DNA of 64,000 nt from Glandiceps talaboti. Taxonomy: Eukaryota; Hemichordata; Enteropneusta; Spengelidae. The number at the start of each line of letters is the position of its first letter. Within the stretch, counting starts at the first letter, position 1. This document shows, one piece after another, positions 11,426 through 24,431 of the stretch. The notes under the pieces are model-generated. The model was not told the origin of the DNA and made no database searches. It saw only the letters and a list, made by a program, of their open reading frames with translations. Location of the stretch: contig NC_135558.1 of assembly GCF_964340395.1 (NCBI RefSeq), positions 14,331,501 to 14,395,500 of the forward strand, given 5' to 3'. Position numbers and translations under genes: made by a program.

Positions 11426-13100
11426 TATTCTGAGATATTCGATGACGTAGTGTACGTGACGTAACTGTGACGATTCACTTTTTATCAGCGATAGAACGCA
11501 TGCGTTATTCATGTAACGGCAGGTTTTCTCAGCATTTGTTAATACGTACCAACAATTATGTCATCGCATCTTTTCTATATTATACCTAAATACCAAGATT
11601 GAGTTCTACCAGTATCAAGTAATGGATGAGTGTGTTTCAGTAAGTAGAATACAATATGTAACATTTCGTAGGCAACAAAAATTACGTCCAAAAACCGTCT
11701 AAACTTGGCCTGTGTCCCTTTAATTAGGCAATAGTTAGCATCGCACATTCCAGCACATACATGTACAATGTGTACATTACAAGAATGGCCGTTGGTTAGA
11801 AAACTCGATATCCAGTCATATTCATTGTACCGTTCAGTACACACTTCATAGCATATGGTTCAGGCTTGGGGTTAATACGTACCCACGGTTTATATTTTTC
11901 CTCTGTATGTTTCAGTATTTACACTATTTATGACATTAGTTGATCAGACAGTACGTTTTCATGATTGTCCACATAAACATTGAATACACTTGAATAGTTG
12001 TGTGGGATTGCATTTTCTCCAACATTGAGTGGGTGTACTCAGATTAAATTATCACAGTTGTACGGGAAGTTAGTCAGTCAACAGATTTACGACATGGGTT
12101 GTGCCGCTGTGACCCTACACTCAGACCACCATTGTTGTTGTACTTTAAATGTGATGGTCTGAACCCTAGATGACGTCACGATTGCCTTTCCGTACCGTCT
12201 CGTGACAAATCATGAGACGAAAAGCTTGATTACTATATTTAAAAGAATGTGGAAGACTCACCTGGGATATTTCAGAGATGTTTATAATTTCTCACCAAAG
12301 TACCCTAGTGGACGCCTAACAACATTTTATACAATAGAACAATCCGGAATTCCTGTGTCTTGAAGGTGTATTCACTATTCGTACAATGCAGGTCAAGGAT
12401 TCTGACACTTTATACCAATACCACTTTTCATGTAAGAATGTAAACTCCATCCCTCAGTCCTTTAGTCTTAGAAAGACACACCAAGTAAAGAATTCGTATA
12501 TGAAATCTCTGTGTTCATGTACTTTTGTTCTTTATAATTCGAACTGAAGAGTCATTGTGGTATCATAAAGATACGGGTAGTTAGTCCCGGTCCCGAGATA
12601 GTCACTCCGTCCACCCACACACATTTCAGTACTGTGACAGTGGGTCGTCGGCCATTCTGACTCATTAATGACTAGCTATAGGTCGTGATTTACGCCTGGT
12701 GTGACTTACTAAGTAATGACTAATTAACATTAGTCCACAACCCTGTAAATAAATGAGTAAGATTCATGGAAATATTTACAGATTTTTCACTGCATGTTTT
12801 TCACAATTTTCTGAACATTATTTGTATATATACAACGGCAATCATATATGCGTCCACACGTCTTTAACTAAACCCACGCCACAATAGTTTTGCTATGTAG
12901 TGGCCTTATATAGAACTCCAGGCTTGTTTAACGTCCAAACGACATATTGATATATGAGATGATCAAATGACCATAAACGAACATGTCGTTGTTTTTAATA
13001 CATCATCACGATATACACCGCCATGCCGTTACTACGTGGCAAATTATGTTTCAAGCGTGGTTTCGAGTAGCACTACGGCAACGTCTCGCGGTTGACACTA
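11426..13100. other. Intergenic
   Basis: 5' flank of the transposase-like gene. A 35 bp repeat end (ATTAAAGGGACACAGGCC on the minus strand) lies at about 11690-11725. No exon-like ORF is seen. Confidence 0.45.
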
Positions 13101-13121
13101 TAGTATGTGTGTCTGTCTGTG

Positions 13122-13266
13122 TGTATGTATGTATGTATGTATGTATGTATGTATGTATGTATGTATGTATGTATGTATGTATGTATGTATGTATGTATGT
13201 ATGTGTGTGTGTGTGTGTATGTGTGTGTGTGTGTATTTATGTATGTATGTATGTATGTGTGTGTGG
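13122..13266. repeat. (TATG)n(TG)n microsatellite
   Basis: TATG array of about 80 bp passing into TG-rich and TATG runs and ending in a G run. Several repeat-only frames cross it. Confidence 0.95.
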
Positions 13267-13957
13267 GGGGGGGATTTGTGGGTATACAATACAAATGTAT
13301 AATACCTTATATCATGAAAATATTTCTAATAGTTTGCCTAGACCAGTGTCAGACTCGAGTTTTTTGAAAAAAAGTACTGTTACTCTATTAAATAGGACAA
13401 TATAGAAGTCGTTGTCGTATTCCGGTTTCGAATGTCACGACTAGGTACCACTATCACTAAGAAAGTTTGATCATTTCCGCTATTTTAAGCACTCTGTGAG
13501 GAAACACCAACAAGGCCACATCCTGTGTTATAAGCATATTTAGATAGTTGCAATTTAATAGGACAAAACGCGCGCACGATTAAAACATTTGAGAGTTTTT
13601 ACTGAATAAATTCAGAATTGAGTACACGTACCTAAGATATAAATAACTATGATTATTGTTACATACAATGTAGTCTTTTCCCTTCCATTAATATACATGC
13701 TAATTATTAAAGTAACAAAATATTTGCTATACTTATATGGCTCTCAACTGACCAATTACAATAGCTATGGTTTGGACGATAAGAAAACACTATAGACAGC
13801 AAAGAAAAAATCGATGAATGGAGAAACCAAAGTACAAATGTTAAAAGCCTCCCGACAATCATATATGTAGAACACTGTGAATTCTTGGACATTTGTGGCA
13901 AAATATGTAAAACTTAGATAAATAACATGAAGATCTATCAAATAAAAGTGTACATGA

Positions 13958-14037
13958 ATATGTACATACATACATACATACATACATACATACATACATA
14001 CATACATACATACACACACATACATACATACACACAC

Positions 14038-14098
<61 letters not shown>
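13958..14098. repeat. (CATA)n followed by (TA)n
   Basis: CATA array (13958-14040) directly followed by about 57 bp of pure AT dinucleotides. Imperfect copies of a short segment (GAATTCTTGGACATTTNTGGCA) flank it at about 13880 and 14152, in the same orientation. Confidence 0.9.
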
Positions 14099-14100
<2 letters not shown>

Positions 14101-14632
14101 TATGTGTGTGTATTACAGTATCCAGTTTAATCATATATATATACAACACTGAATTCTTGGACATTTCTGGCAATAATATGGTAGAACGTAAATACAAATA
14201 CTGAAGATTTTTTAAATAACGTATACATGAATATAATATAAATATAATATATATGGAATAAGTTTTAATAAAATTAAAAGTATTGTAAATGTTTATTTAC
14301 AGTCTGATCTAACATTTGTTAGTGATTCGCTGGACAGACTCAACTTGATGATCAGTGCTCTTAGACACCACCAATCCTATCGAAGCCATAGATGAAACAT
14401 TTTTTTGAGAATGCACTTTGAAATTGAAAAAGTATATCACCTAAAGTTATTTTATAGTTGAATATATAAAAAATAGTTGAATATATAATAAATAAAAAAA
14501 TATGCCCAAATAAAGGTACGGTTATAATAATCATTATGCCAAATTTCCTCGCATATATGGTAATATACAATGTAGTCTATATTCAAAACGTCCATGTAAA
14601 TGTTGTAAACTTAAAACAAGGAATTGGTTAAC

Positions 14633-14784
14633 CTTGACTGTAGACTTAGTCAGAGTTTCTGAAACTTCAAAATCCAGTTTATTATTCACACTAATTTCTG
14701 TAAAGTTCTTTCCAGTTCTATATTCTCGGAAAGTAATCTTTGCTTTTTCCCCACCTATTTCAAACGAGAAGAAACTATGTGTGT
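14633..14784 (-). pseudogene. Exon-like open frame, unidentified
   Basis: A minus-strand frame bounded by a TTTTAG acceptor and a weak GTTAAC donor codes for about 50 residues including FFSFEIGGEKAKITF and NKLDFEVSETLTK. It is 3' of TRAF paralogue B on the same strand. I do not recognise it; it may be a lone exon of a lost gene or chance. Confidence 0.2.
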
Positions 14785-15304
14785 CTAAAATATAATTGAT
14801 CATTTATATGCAAATTTTCTACTTGGAATCACTGTGTATGATACAGGGCATGCAAACATGCGTCGGTCACGCATATGCAAATGGCATGTCACACTGAAGA
14901 GTTTCGTACATTTGTAACTTTTATTGATTTGCCGGCCAGTTAAATGCGAATATCGGAAAAGTCACCGCAGTTACGTTGAGTGAAATATGGATAGACTTTG
15001 TACCATGACATCAACCGTGGTTGACATGGAACATTACGTCACTAAATGGGAATAATGGAAGTGTATAATCCTTATTATAATCATTGTGTTTCATTTATCA
15101 ATAGAAAATGTCCACTCGAAATTACATATATTTATAGTTCTATCGCTTTATAAGCTTACAATGATTGCAGGTCTCATCCAAACCCGTATTACATGTGGTT
15201 AAAACCGATCATTTTTAGACGTTAAACTTGCACCTGCGTAAGTATCGATCGTGACCCTTTAACCACCAAGGGCTGGGATAAACCAGGTCATTTAAACACC
15301 AGGG

Positions 15305-16984
15305 TTAAGCAAGGTCACTTGTATCGACCATGAACTTCACGAAAGCAACGTCATCTTTAACGTAAGCATGGTTTGGGCTATCTAGTTGAGATAGTGGCAT
15401 AAACAATGGACACCCACTAGCCACATTCATATCGTGAGTAGGTCGTCTAAATGAACTTGACGATGGATCAGGACGGAAGTCGTGAATAACGTCTTCACGG
15501 TTATTTTGGTCCAACCACATCAAGGTTACTTTCTGACGAAAAGGCCATCTCAAGAGGGCGTCAAATGGACCCTTCATGATGACAAAGAAAAGAGAAACGT
15601 GGTTTCCTTTACCCATGCCATCACCATTGAGATAGATGCGAGCACACATCTTGTAACCATGGCGACTTGTGTAGCAGCAAGGGGAATAGATAGACAAGGT
15701 TTTCCCAGAAATGGCATCTTGGCGCTTCTTTGCAAAATTTGGAATTTTCCAAAGAAGAGTGCCATCATAAGATGCCATTTCCAAAGACTGGATTCTCAGA
15801 TCTTGTTCTGCCAAAGCGACATCTTTTAAGGCAATAATTCTATCCTGTGCCTTGATTTTACGTTCTAATGACTCGATCAGTTCTCTGTCTCGTTTACCTT
15901 GTCCATCTAGTCGTTGTACCGTTTCTGCATCTTTCTCTATTTGGTTGTTCAATACTGCTACGATGCCTTCATAAGTAGAAACTTTGGTACTCAATACAGT
16001 CTGTTTGTTAGACAAGTCATCTACTAACTTGCTTACTTTTTCAAGAGAGGCATGCAGACCGTCTTTCGAAAAGCCGTTTATCCCACTTAAGCATTGCGTT
16101 GACTCGTCTTGGAGTTGTTTCACCAACTTTTCCAGATTTAGAGACCCGGATGTAAGACTCTCGATCTTCTTATCTTGTTCTGCTACCATTTTTTTGACAT
16201 CTTCAATGTCGTCATCGTCGTCTTTCATGTTTTGTACCATTGTCAGAAAAGGAATCAAAGTTTGCAGTAACATCAACAGGTGTTCTCCAAGGAATGCCTT
16301 GTCGTGTTCTTTCGCCTTTCCCTCTTCAACCTATTGTTGTCAAATTGGAAATGACACATTCTACGTTTGATATCACGTTTTAAGATTTACATTCGAATTG
16401 TTACTAACTATAGGCGATCACACGTGATCTGTATGGATATGGCAAATCACCACTCTTCATTATGCCTTCATACATTGAAATCTTGATTACGAGCAACAAC
16501 TAGGCTCTATGTCAACATTTAGTCATCACCCCCCCCCCCCATCGGACCCCCGTACGGATAATAATGACTTGCAATCTGTTAAATCTGTGAGGGGGCTAGT
16601 CTCGGTTACCCAAAATCTGGTCGTTGAGGGCTCCATACTTAGCGAATTGATGTATGAAATGTGGTATCCTCTTGTGATTTTCTCACTTTGAATTATTATT
16701 GAGACTGAATAGAATAGTATCATTCTAAATATTTGACATTTTTCTTACCTTTTCCTTACATCCAACAGCCTGGTATTTACATGGGAGCATTTTTTTGGGA
16801 CAGTCGCCGTTCTCGGGATGCACATGGCTTTGTAACTAAGATAAAGAAATACAAAATACGGTTTATTAATTTGTAAAACGACGACGGTGCCAGCAGCAGC
16901 AACAACAACAAGCACTTTTATTTGGGGGCAGTGCTTTTTTTGACGGATTAATTCATATTTATTTCTGATGAACTGTAACAACAA

Positions 16985-17045
<61 letters not shown>

Positions 17046-20000
17046 GCCGCGCCATCGACGTCATCATCATCATCATCATTAACAAGAACAACAACAATAT
17101 TTAAATTAAGTATCTAGGACTCGTTTACGCAATGATGAAGGTATTGGCAACATACATAAGTGCTTTTAACACCCCCCCTGTCGCCAGTACGTCACAGGGT
17201 TTCTTGATCCCACCATACGTTGGATTATAGCAAAAACAGATGACGCAAGTGTACCAAATATGACACGCATTTAACTCGTGCACGTATCATATGATTGGTT
17301 AACTCGGAATGATATTGATTGCGACTCTATCGTTTATCTTACCTGTGCCCTGGCAATATCTTCTCGTCCACAATACTGGCATTTTACTGGATACTTCGGA
17401 CAACCTGAGTAGTGGTCCTATGGGTACAAAATGATACTTGTAACAGTTCAAAGATTCTGTGAAGTACTATAACTCAAAAACGTACAGATTAGGTCAAATG
17501 GTCATACTTTGTCTTTTCGGGAATTTATGGTAAACCATTTTCAAAATATCACAAGCTAAAACGTCTGTATACACGTATCCACTGAACTGTCAATATAACA
17601 TGATTTCTGGACTAACTAAGTCAAACAAGGGTTTGGTAAAAGTGACAAATCATGTGATTATTCATAGAATGGTGATATTGTTATGTATTCTCACGAGCAG
17701 AAAAAGCTATAACCCTCACCTTCAATTCTTTGAATGATATTTCAGCCTTGCAGTATTGGCATTCTACTTGTCTCATAACACAGTCATTCAGTAAATGTTC
17801 AGCAAGGTCCTTTCTCCGTATACCAGTTTTACAGCCTGTATTCAAACACTTAATTAGCGCAAGAGGACAACTAGATTCATGGTCCTGAAATGTCAAAAAA
17901 TAAATACATGCATAAAAATATTAATCCAAACTGAAGAATGAGCAGAGACGTTGGTATTGCCAACTGTTGATATTGCCAACGCCAACTGTCCGTTATAGTG
18001 ATAGTGTCGTCGTAAACCATAGCCTCTTTTACGGCACCATCCAAGATGCGCTTCGTTGCTGCAGCAAAAATATACGCTCTGAGTTGCGAGAATGTGACAG
18101 ACGGTTAGCGTGCACTCCATGTGTACGTTTGCACGCAGATTTACCAACTGCGCTGGTTCGTTTTCTTTCATTTTGAATTAAAAAGTTAAAAAGTGAATTC
18201 CTCACTATAAATTGTCTTTGGCTACCGGCAAATGTGCAAACTGAATGCAAGCATTGTTGTTCTGACGCATTATCAGAATGCGAAATTCTAAGCCATCTAT
18301 ATAAAAAATGAGATAACTTTTAATTGGTAAATTCCATAAATGATGCATATGATTCAGTTGAATTAAAAACACCATAATAAACTGGATGTATTAGATACTA
18401 CACTTTGCTATCATCAATTAGTTAACCTGTGAAATTCGAAGTTTGCATTCTTCAGATATTGCCTAATTACCTGGCTGAAAATAGTTGATTATGCAAGTTC
18501 CGCATTAAAACTACAAACCACTCCAGCAATTAAGGTTTATAAAAAAACCGGGCACTTTGACTGCATTTTTCTTTTTCCTTATTACTTAAAACATTTAATT
18601 ATGTGAAAGATTCATTAAGGTTAAAAGCAACATCAACAGACAGTTTTATAGGACTCGTGCAGTTTATTTTCCTAATGTATGTTTCAAATCATATGTATCT
18701 GTATCCTTGGGATATATCCTGACTTCAGGAAATCATTACTTAAGCATACATTCATTAATAAATATTGCATCTTTACCAAAACGTGATAAATTCATGTCAT
18801 CCACTTAGAGGGATGTGTATAAGATTTCACCATAGGGGCCAGTGAGCATATAATTGAATGATCGATCGATTGATCAATGTATTGATTTATTTACTATTTG
18901 GTTGATTGAATGATTGGTCGATTGAATGATACATTTTTGTGGTGCAATATAACTTATTTTGTGTCTGATATTGATCAACTGACTCATCATTTTGGGTGAT
19001 ATAAAACTTGTTCCTTCTTTCACTGCTACTTTGCTCTCTTTCAATTGTATATATTTCTCTCTTTACTGACTAAATAAAGACATTTTGTCTATTCTTCTCC
19101 TCTTATCTAACTTAAAACACCCCCTATCTCATAATTAGCATGGATCAGTTACCGCGAAAATTTGCTTTATGTCTAATCTTCTGGGAGATTATTATACCGG
19201 ACAAACAGGCAATCATTCACACACTAGTGGGAAACTGTCTTTTTACTAGTTAATGCAAATATGAGTGTTATAATCTCCCGGAAGATAAGAGATAAGTAAC
19301 AGATACAATCCGACCAATATGCGTCGAGCGGTAGCGAGGCGCATATTGGTCGGATTGTATCTGTTTTGTACACCGGCTAATTTCCTTTGTTGTGTATTGA
19401 GTTTCGAAATCCAATATACTAGTACTCCGGAGATAACTCATACACTGCTATCATACCACCACAACAATAATAATAACAGTGTCTGCGCCATCGTGCATGT
19501 CTGCATATCTTCCGGGCTATGTATACACTCTAGCTAATACACACACACAAACAAAATTAGACACTCACTTCACACTACAAGTTCTCAAATACATTGTCTG
19601 CTGTACTGTGCATTATCTCAGAGGATATTTTTGACATTGGAGTCAGAATTACATACATCAATGAAGTTGGATACTCTCTGCACTCTCCATGTTCATAAAT
19701 GTAAACTGAGCGAAACGTCACTTCGACAAGACATGCTTAGCTACTGAAAGGTTCACACACACAAGCTATTGACGTTTATTTCGTTGGGCTTTCGCCACCA
19801 TCGATCATTCATTTTGACAGCTCTTTCTGGTTGATAACAAACTCGCGTTACAAACTTATTCCTGTTGGAGTATATTGCGCACACAGTCAAATATACTCCG
19901 GATGTTGACTTTTTATTACCATGTCTGTCTAATATACTCTGGGTATGGACTTTTCATTACCCGGATGGTATTTATCATATTCTCAGCTCCCTGGATTTTG

Positions 20001-23000
20001 AAGCGGGAAGTTTGAGGACACCTGATTGGCTGATCGCCCGATTAGTCACTGTCGCTTGACAAGTAACGCCCACGCCGGTGTACAAAAAATGGTTAATGTA
20101 AGTGATCTCTTGCCAACTATAATGTTAGAGATGTTTTAATTTAGATATGAGGAGAAAATGAACAAGGCATCTTTATTTAGTCAATAAAGAAAGAATTTCA
20201 TACAGCTGAAAGAGAGCAAAGTAGACAGGGAAAGAAAAAAAAGTTTTACATCACTTATTATAAAAACTCAATGAGTCAATTGAACAATGTCACACACAAA
20301 ATAAGTTATATTGCACCACAAAAATTGACCATTCAATCAATCAATCTTTCAACCAAATAATACACCAATCAATAAATCGACCGATTGGCGATCAATCAAG
20401 CAATCAACCAATCAATCAATTACATGCTCGCTGACCCCTGTGATTTAATTAGAACTGATGCAGTATGTTTTTTTAATTAGATATCGTGTCCTCAGAGACA
20501 AACAAACAGACAGACTGACTGACAGACAGAGAGATAAGGCTATAACATAACGGAAGGTATTACATATAACATAAAGTTAGTCATCTGTGACGATCAGGTT
20601 AGGTTTAGAGTTGATGAGTTGTAGATGTCTGATAGATACAGTTTTATAGGACCCGTGCAGTATATTTTCCCAATGTATGTTTCAAATTATATGTATCTGT
20701 ATCCTTGGGATATATCCTGATTACAGGAAATTCATTAATAAATATTGCACGTTTACCAAAACGTGATAAATTCATGTCATCCACATAGAGGGATGTGTAT
20801 AAGAGTTCACCATAGGGGCCAGTGAGCATATAATTGAATGATTAATCAATTGATCAATGTATTGATTTATTTACTATTTGGTTGATTGAATGATTGGTCG
20901 ATTGAATGATACATTTTTATGGTGTAATATAACTTATTGTGTGTGTGATATTGATCAATCAACTCATCTTTTTAGATGATATAAAACCCTTTCCTTCTTT
21001 CATTGGCTACTTTGCTCTCTTTCAATTGTATATAATTCCCTCTTTACTGACTAAGTAAAGACATCTTGTCCATTCTTCTCCTCTTATCTAAATTAAAACA
21101 CCCCTAATCTCTTAGTTAGCATGATTCAGTTACCGCGAATATTTGCTGTATGTCTAATCTTCTGGGAGATTATTATACCGGACAAACAGGCAATCATGCA
21201 CACACTAGTGGGAAACTGTCTTTTTACTAGTTAATGCAAAAATGAGTGTTATAATCTCCCGGAAGATAAGAGATAACAAATGGTTAATGTAAGTGATCTC
21301 TTGCCAACTATAATGTTAGGGATGTTCTAATTTAGATATGAGGAGAAAAATGGACAAGGCATCTTTATTTAGTCAATAAAGAAAGAATTTCATACAGCTG
21401 AAAGAGAGCAAAGTAGACAGGGAAAGAAAAAAAAGTTTTACATCACTTATTATAAAAACTCAATGAGTCAATTGAACAATGTCACACACAAAATAAGTTA
21501 TATTGCACCACAAAAATTGACCATTCAATCAATCAATCTTTCAACCAAATAATACACCAATCAATAAATCGACCGATCGGCGATCAATCAATCAATCAAT
21601 TACATGCTCGCTGACCCCTGTGATTTAATTAGAACTGATGCAGTATGTTTTTTTTAGATATCGTGTCCACAGAGACAAACAAACAAACAGACAGACTGAC
21701 TGACAGACAGAGAGACAAGGCTATAACATAACGAAAGGTATTGCACATAACATAAAGTTAGTCATCTGTGACGATCAGCGTAGGTTTAAAGTTGATGAGT
21801 TGTAGATGTCTGATAGATATCCTCGGGGAAGGATGGATATGAGTCATTCCTGTTGGGTGTAATGATGTCAGTCGACGATATCATACTTCTAAATATACAA
21901 CATACCTGATCATATTTTTTATATAGTCCACTCCAGTCACATCCGTTTTTAGGGCATCGTACTTGTCGACTGTTCAATTCTCGAAGTATAGCTCTGTCGT
22001 TGTTTGTCTGTTAAGATACATGTAAGAGACTAGCGTAAGCAACTTTCGGATTCCTTTTCCTTACACTTACTACTGTCATTTTGCTATAGTGGTCTGAGTT
22101 TTGTATTATAAATACTGAACATTTCATGGGCCTCATTGAACTTTCAGCAAAGGGATTCGCAAATCTTTGACAAAATTCATCATTTATTATCAAAATATGT
22201 AATTTAGCTGTCCTGAGAGTAAATGGGTTTTATTTGTTTGCGAGCGAGCGAGCGAGCGAGCGAGTGAGTGAATGAGGGAGGGAAGCAGTGTTTATGTATG
22301 TATGTATGTATGTATGTATGTATGTATGTATGTATGTATGTATGTATGTATGTATGTATGTGCGTGTGTGTGTGTGTGTGTGAGTGAATGGGTGAGTGCA
22401 TGCGCATAGACCTTTCGCTTAGGATCTGTGGTGTGTGAGTATGTCTATCTCTGTGTTTGGTTAAATCAGTCTATCTACATATATATACTCACTTCTTCTA
22501 AACTCAATATTGAGTCGAGATTTTCTTCTTCCCGGCATGCTTTGCATTGTATGTTGTCTTTACTGCTGTCAAAAGATAATTCCCGTCAAATATAATTTCA
22601 AAGCATACATAGATATGGAAACGAAATTGAAAGAGCATGACACCAGTTACACATTATAAGCTGTGTCATACTGATATTTTGTCCCCCAAACTGAATATAT
22701 ATGTATTTTTTTTAATTTATGCATATCATTACTTCCGCTTTCAGGGTGTAAAGTGGTCAAAATGGTCTAATTTATACAACGTTTGAAGTTCAAAACATTT
22801 TTTTTATATTCAAAAACATTGGCTCAAGATTTGTTGTGGATGTATTATGATCACTAAATCAACACATAATGTTCACTTTTTCCTAATTAAGTTATCCGAT
22901 CATGATTTATGATATGTACGAATTTCAACAAAATACTTACATTATTAAGTTTTAGAGACAAAATATCAGTATGACTTATAATGTGTAACTGGTGTCATAA

Positions 23001-23672
23001 CCTGATTTGATAAATAAAATTTATATGATACATGGATGTACCCACACGATACACTAAAAACACATCCACTACCTATAAGTCATAATAACTGAAAATGGCG
23101 ACATTTTGTTGACCTTTGGCCTAATTATGATATTTTATTATCCAAAACTTTTGACAAAATATTTGTAATTGACTGATTATTCATAATATACAGTGTGTAA
23201 CATGTAAATATAACGTTTAAGTAACTTTGACATGGTTGTATAGGCAGTAAGTATTAAGCCTACCAAAATATTTGTTTACCCATAGCAATACATGGTATTT
23301 CGGTTTTCTCGCGATATAACAAAATGCCCAGGGGTGCGCAAGTGGCACCCGTCAGATATGCTAACAGGACACCTTTCTGAGGTGGAATCTGCAAAAAACT
23401 ATCATATAACTCACATTGCAAGGTTAACCCCCCCAAAAAAACAACAACAACAAACAAACAAACAAACAAAAAAAACACAAAAAAAACACCCCTGGCAACT
23501 GGACTAAGAACCAGCGTAATTACCTTGTTAACATTTGTTCCAAACATTTTCTACAGAATCGATGGCCACAGAAGGTTTGAACGGGGTCTTTTAATACTTT
23601 TAAGCAGTGATTACACAGGAACTTCGATTCAAGATGAGTATCTCTAAACAGGTCTTTAGAATAACCATTCAT
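15305..23672 (-). CDS. TRAF: TRAF2/3-like signalling adaptor (paralogue B), with a one-base insertion in the last exon
   Basis: Seven minus-strand exons: 23524-23672 (ATG), 22493-22562, 21906-22007, 17720-17884, 17343-17417, 16749-16835 and the last exon ending at TAA 15305. Phases match up to exon 6 (216 residues). Domains in order: RING (C20-x2-C23-x11-C35-x-H37-x2-C40-x2-C43, then C56-x2-C59), TRAF zinc fingers (about 89-230), coiled coil, and a C-terminal TRAF-C/MATH domain starting SYDGTLLWKIPNF. The usual acceptor for exon 7 would be at 16331, as in paralogue A, but B has four C (plus strand) where A has three, so that join is out of frame. An AG seven bases further in (exon start 16324) restores the frame and would give 555 residues. 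Family role: trimeric adaptor/E3 at TNFR- or Toll-type receptors, cytoplasmic. It may equally be a new pseudogene, or the extra base may be a sequencing error in the homopolymer. Confidence 0.85.
16981..17080. repeat. (CAT)n microsatellite in intron 5 of TRAF B
   Basis: About 20 ATC units at 16986-17045 plus further CAT and CAA units. Paralogue A has a CAC/CAT/CAA array at the matching place in its intron 5, so the array probably predates the duplication. Confidence 0.9.
18009..18094. repeat. Short foldback repeat, copy 2 of 3 (inverted)
   Basis: The reverse complement matches 1931-2020 and 46925-47021: TTCTCGCAA at one end and GGTGCCGTAAAAGAGGCTAT at the other. It lies in intron 3 of TRAF B. 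Confidence 0.55.
18640..21820. mobile_element. Two-unit tandem array of a foldback element in intron 3 of TRAF B
   Basis: Unit 1 is 18640-20639 and unit 2 is 20640-21820, in direct tandem. Each unit has a left half (18640-19295; 20640-21274) and a right half (about 20088-20639; 21277-21820) that are inverted copies of each other. The shared ~300 bp core runs from TGGTGCAATATAACTTATT through TACTTTGCTCTCTTTCA to CTTTATTGACTAAATAAAG-like sequence. Between the halves is a hairpin (TCTTCTGGGAGATTAT / ATAATCTCCCGGAAGA). Unit 1 is interrupted by a separate ~790 bp insertion. No coding capacity. Confidence 0.8.
19296..20087. mobile_element. Insertion inside unit 1 of the foldback array
   Basis: Comparing unit 1 with unit 2 (which has GAGATAACAAATGGTTAATG at this place) shows about 790 extra bases. 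The insert starts with a 26 bp perfect hairpin (arms 19298-19323 and 19340-19365, 16-base loop). It also has 14 bp inverted repeats TTTTGTACACCGGC at 19365-19378 and, inverted, at 20074-20087. No protein-coding frame is recognised. Confidence 0.7.
22236..22380. repeat. (GCGA)n, (TATG)n and (TG)n microsatellites
   Basis: GCGA units at 22238-22264, TATG units at 22294-22360 and TG units at 22361-22381, in intron 2 of TRAF B. Confidence 0.9.
22637..22998. mobile_element. MITE with ~45 bp terminal inverted repeats in intron 1 of TRAF B
   Basis: The left end ATGACACCAGTTACACATTA, continuing to CATACTGATATTTTGTC (22637-22683), reappears inverted at about 22956-22998. The 362 bp element is AT-rich and non-coding. 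I could not fix a target-site duplication. Confidence 0.7.
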
Positions 23673-24361
23673 TTTCACAGGTTCTGTTATAGTATGCGAC
23701 TAATATACAACGTAAAGAAAACAAGGAATATTATTGTGAAAAATCGGAAATCCAATTATTTTTGTCTTTCAGTCGTCAGCCGAATAAGTTCAGCTAGGCG
23801 CGTTAGCGCTGAGTTGCATAATACCATGGCTCTCTTTTGTGGTGATGACCTGATGATATGCATTATACAATCTCTTCTTTTCACATTATATACATCCTCA
23901 TTCACATTTAAACCTGGTCACCCTGTGGTATCACCAAGGCAATGGTCTCCTGGTAGAATTGATCTTCATCAGAAAACAAGGGATGATGACATTTCCTGCC
24001 TCCTCTCCTTATTTGGTCAATTATAGTAGAAATCTCACAAAACAGAGGGCAGGGGAGCACATCTTTGAGATACACATTTCTTTTGTTTCATAATAAGCTT
24101 TCTCCGATAATAGTTGTGCGGAATAGACTGTCTTGTAAAATAGATCGTTTTACAGCTTGAAATTAAGACACATAGATTAGTACCTACCTTTTACTAGCTC
24201 CTATGCTTAGTGTAGTGAATGTGCTATTATGCAGTGACAGAGTTTATATGAGGTGAAGCTTGAAGTATGACGTCACCGGAAGTTCTTTATAAATTCAATA
24301 TGTTTACGCATGGTGATTCAGCTCTTCCTGGGTATTTGGAAAACATGATGGAAATAATCAC

Positions 24362-24431
<70 letters not shown>

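Noticed and set aside
15482-16370. Plus-strand frames of 115 and 128 codons opposite the last exon of TRAF B (and the like at 28833-29661)
   Set aside because: They are antisense shadows of the MATH/coiled-coil exons, with no splice or start context.
16745-17044. Minus frame starting with a poly-Met run
   Set aside because: It is a CAT microsatellite read through exon 6 of TRAF B in the wrong frame.
18640-21820. CRISPR-like or satellite array interpretation of the repeated intron region
   Set aside because: Units are long, inverted pairs with a hairpin centre, not short direct repeats with spacers; an animal intron is not a CRISPR setting.
23607-24026. 139-codon plus frame overlapping the start of TRAF B
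   Set aside because: Begins antisense to exon 1 and has no domain; probably chance.
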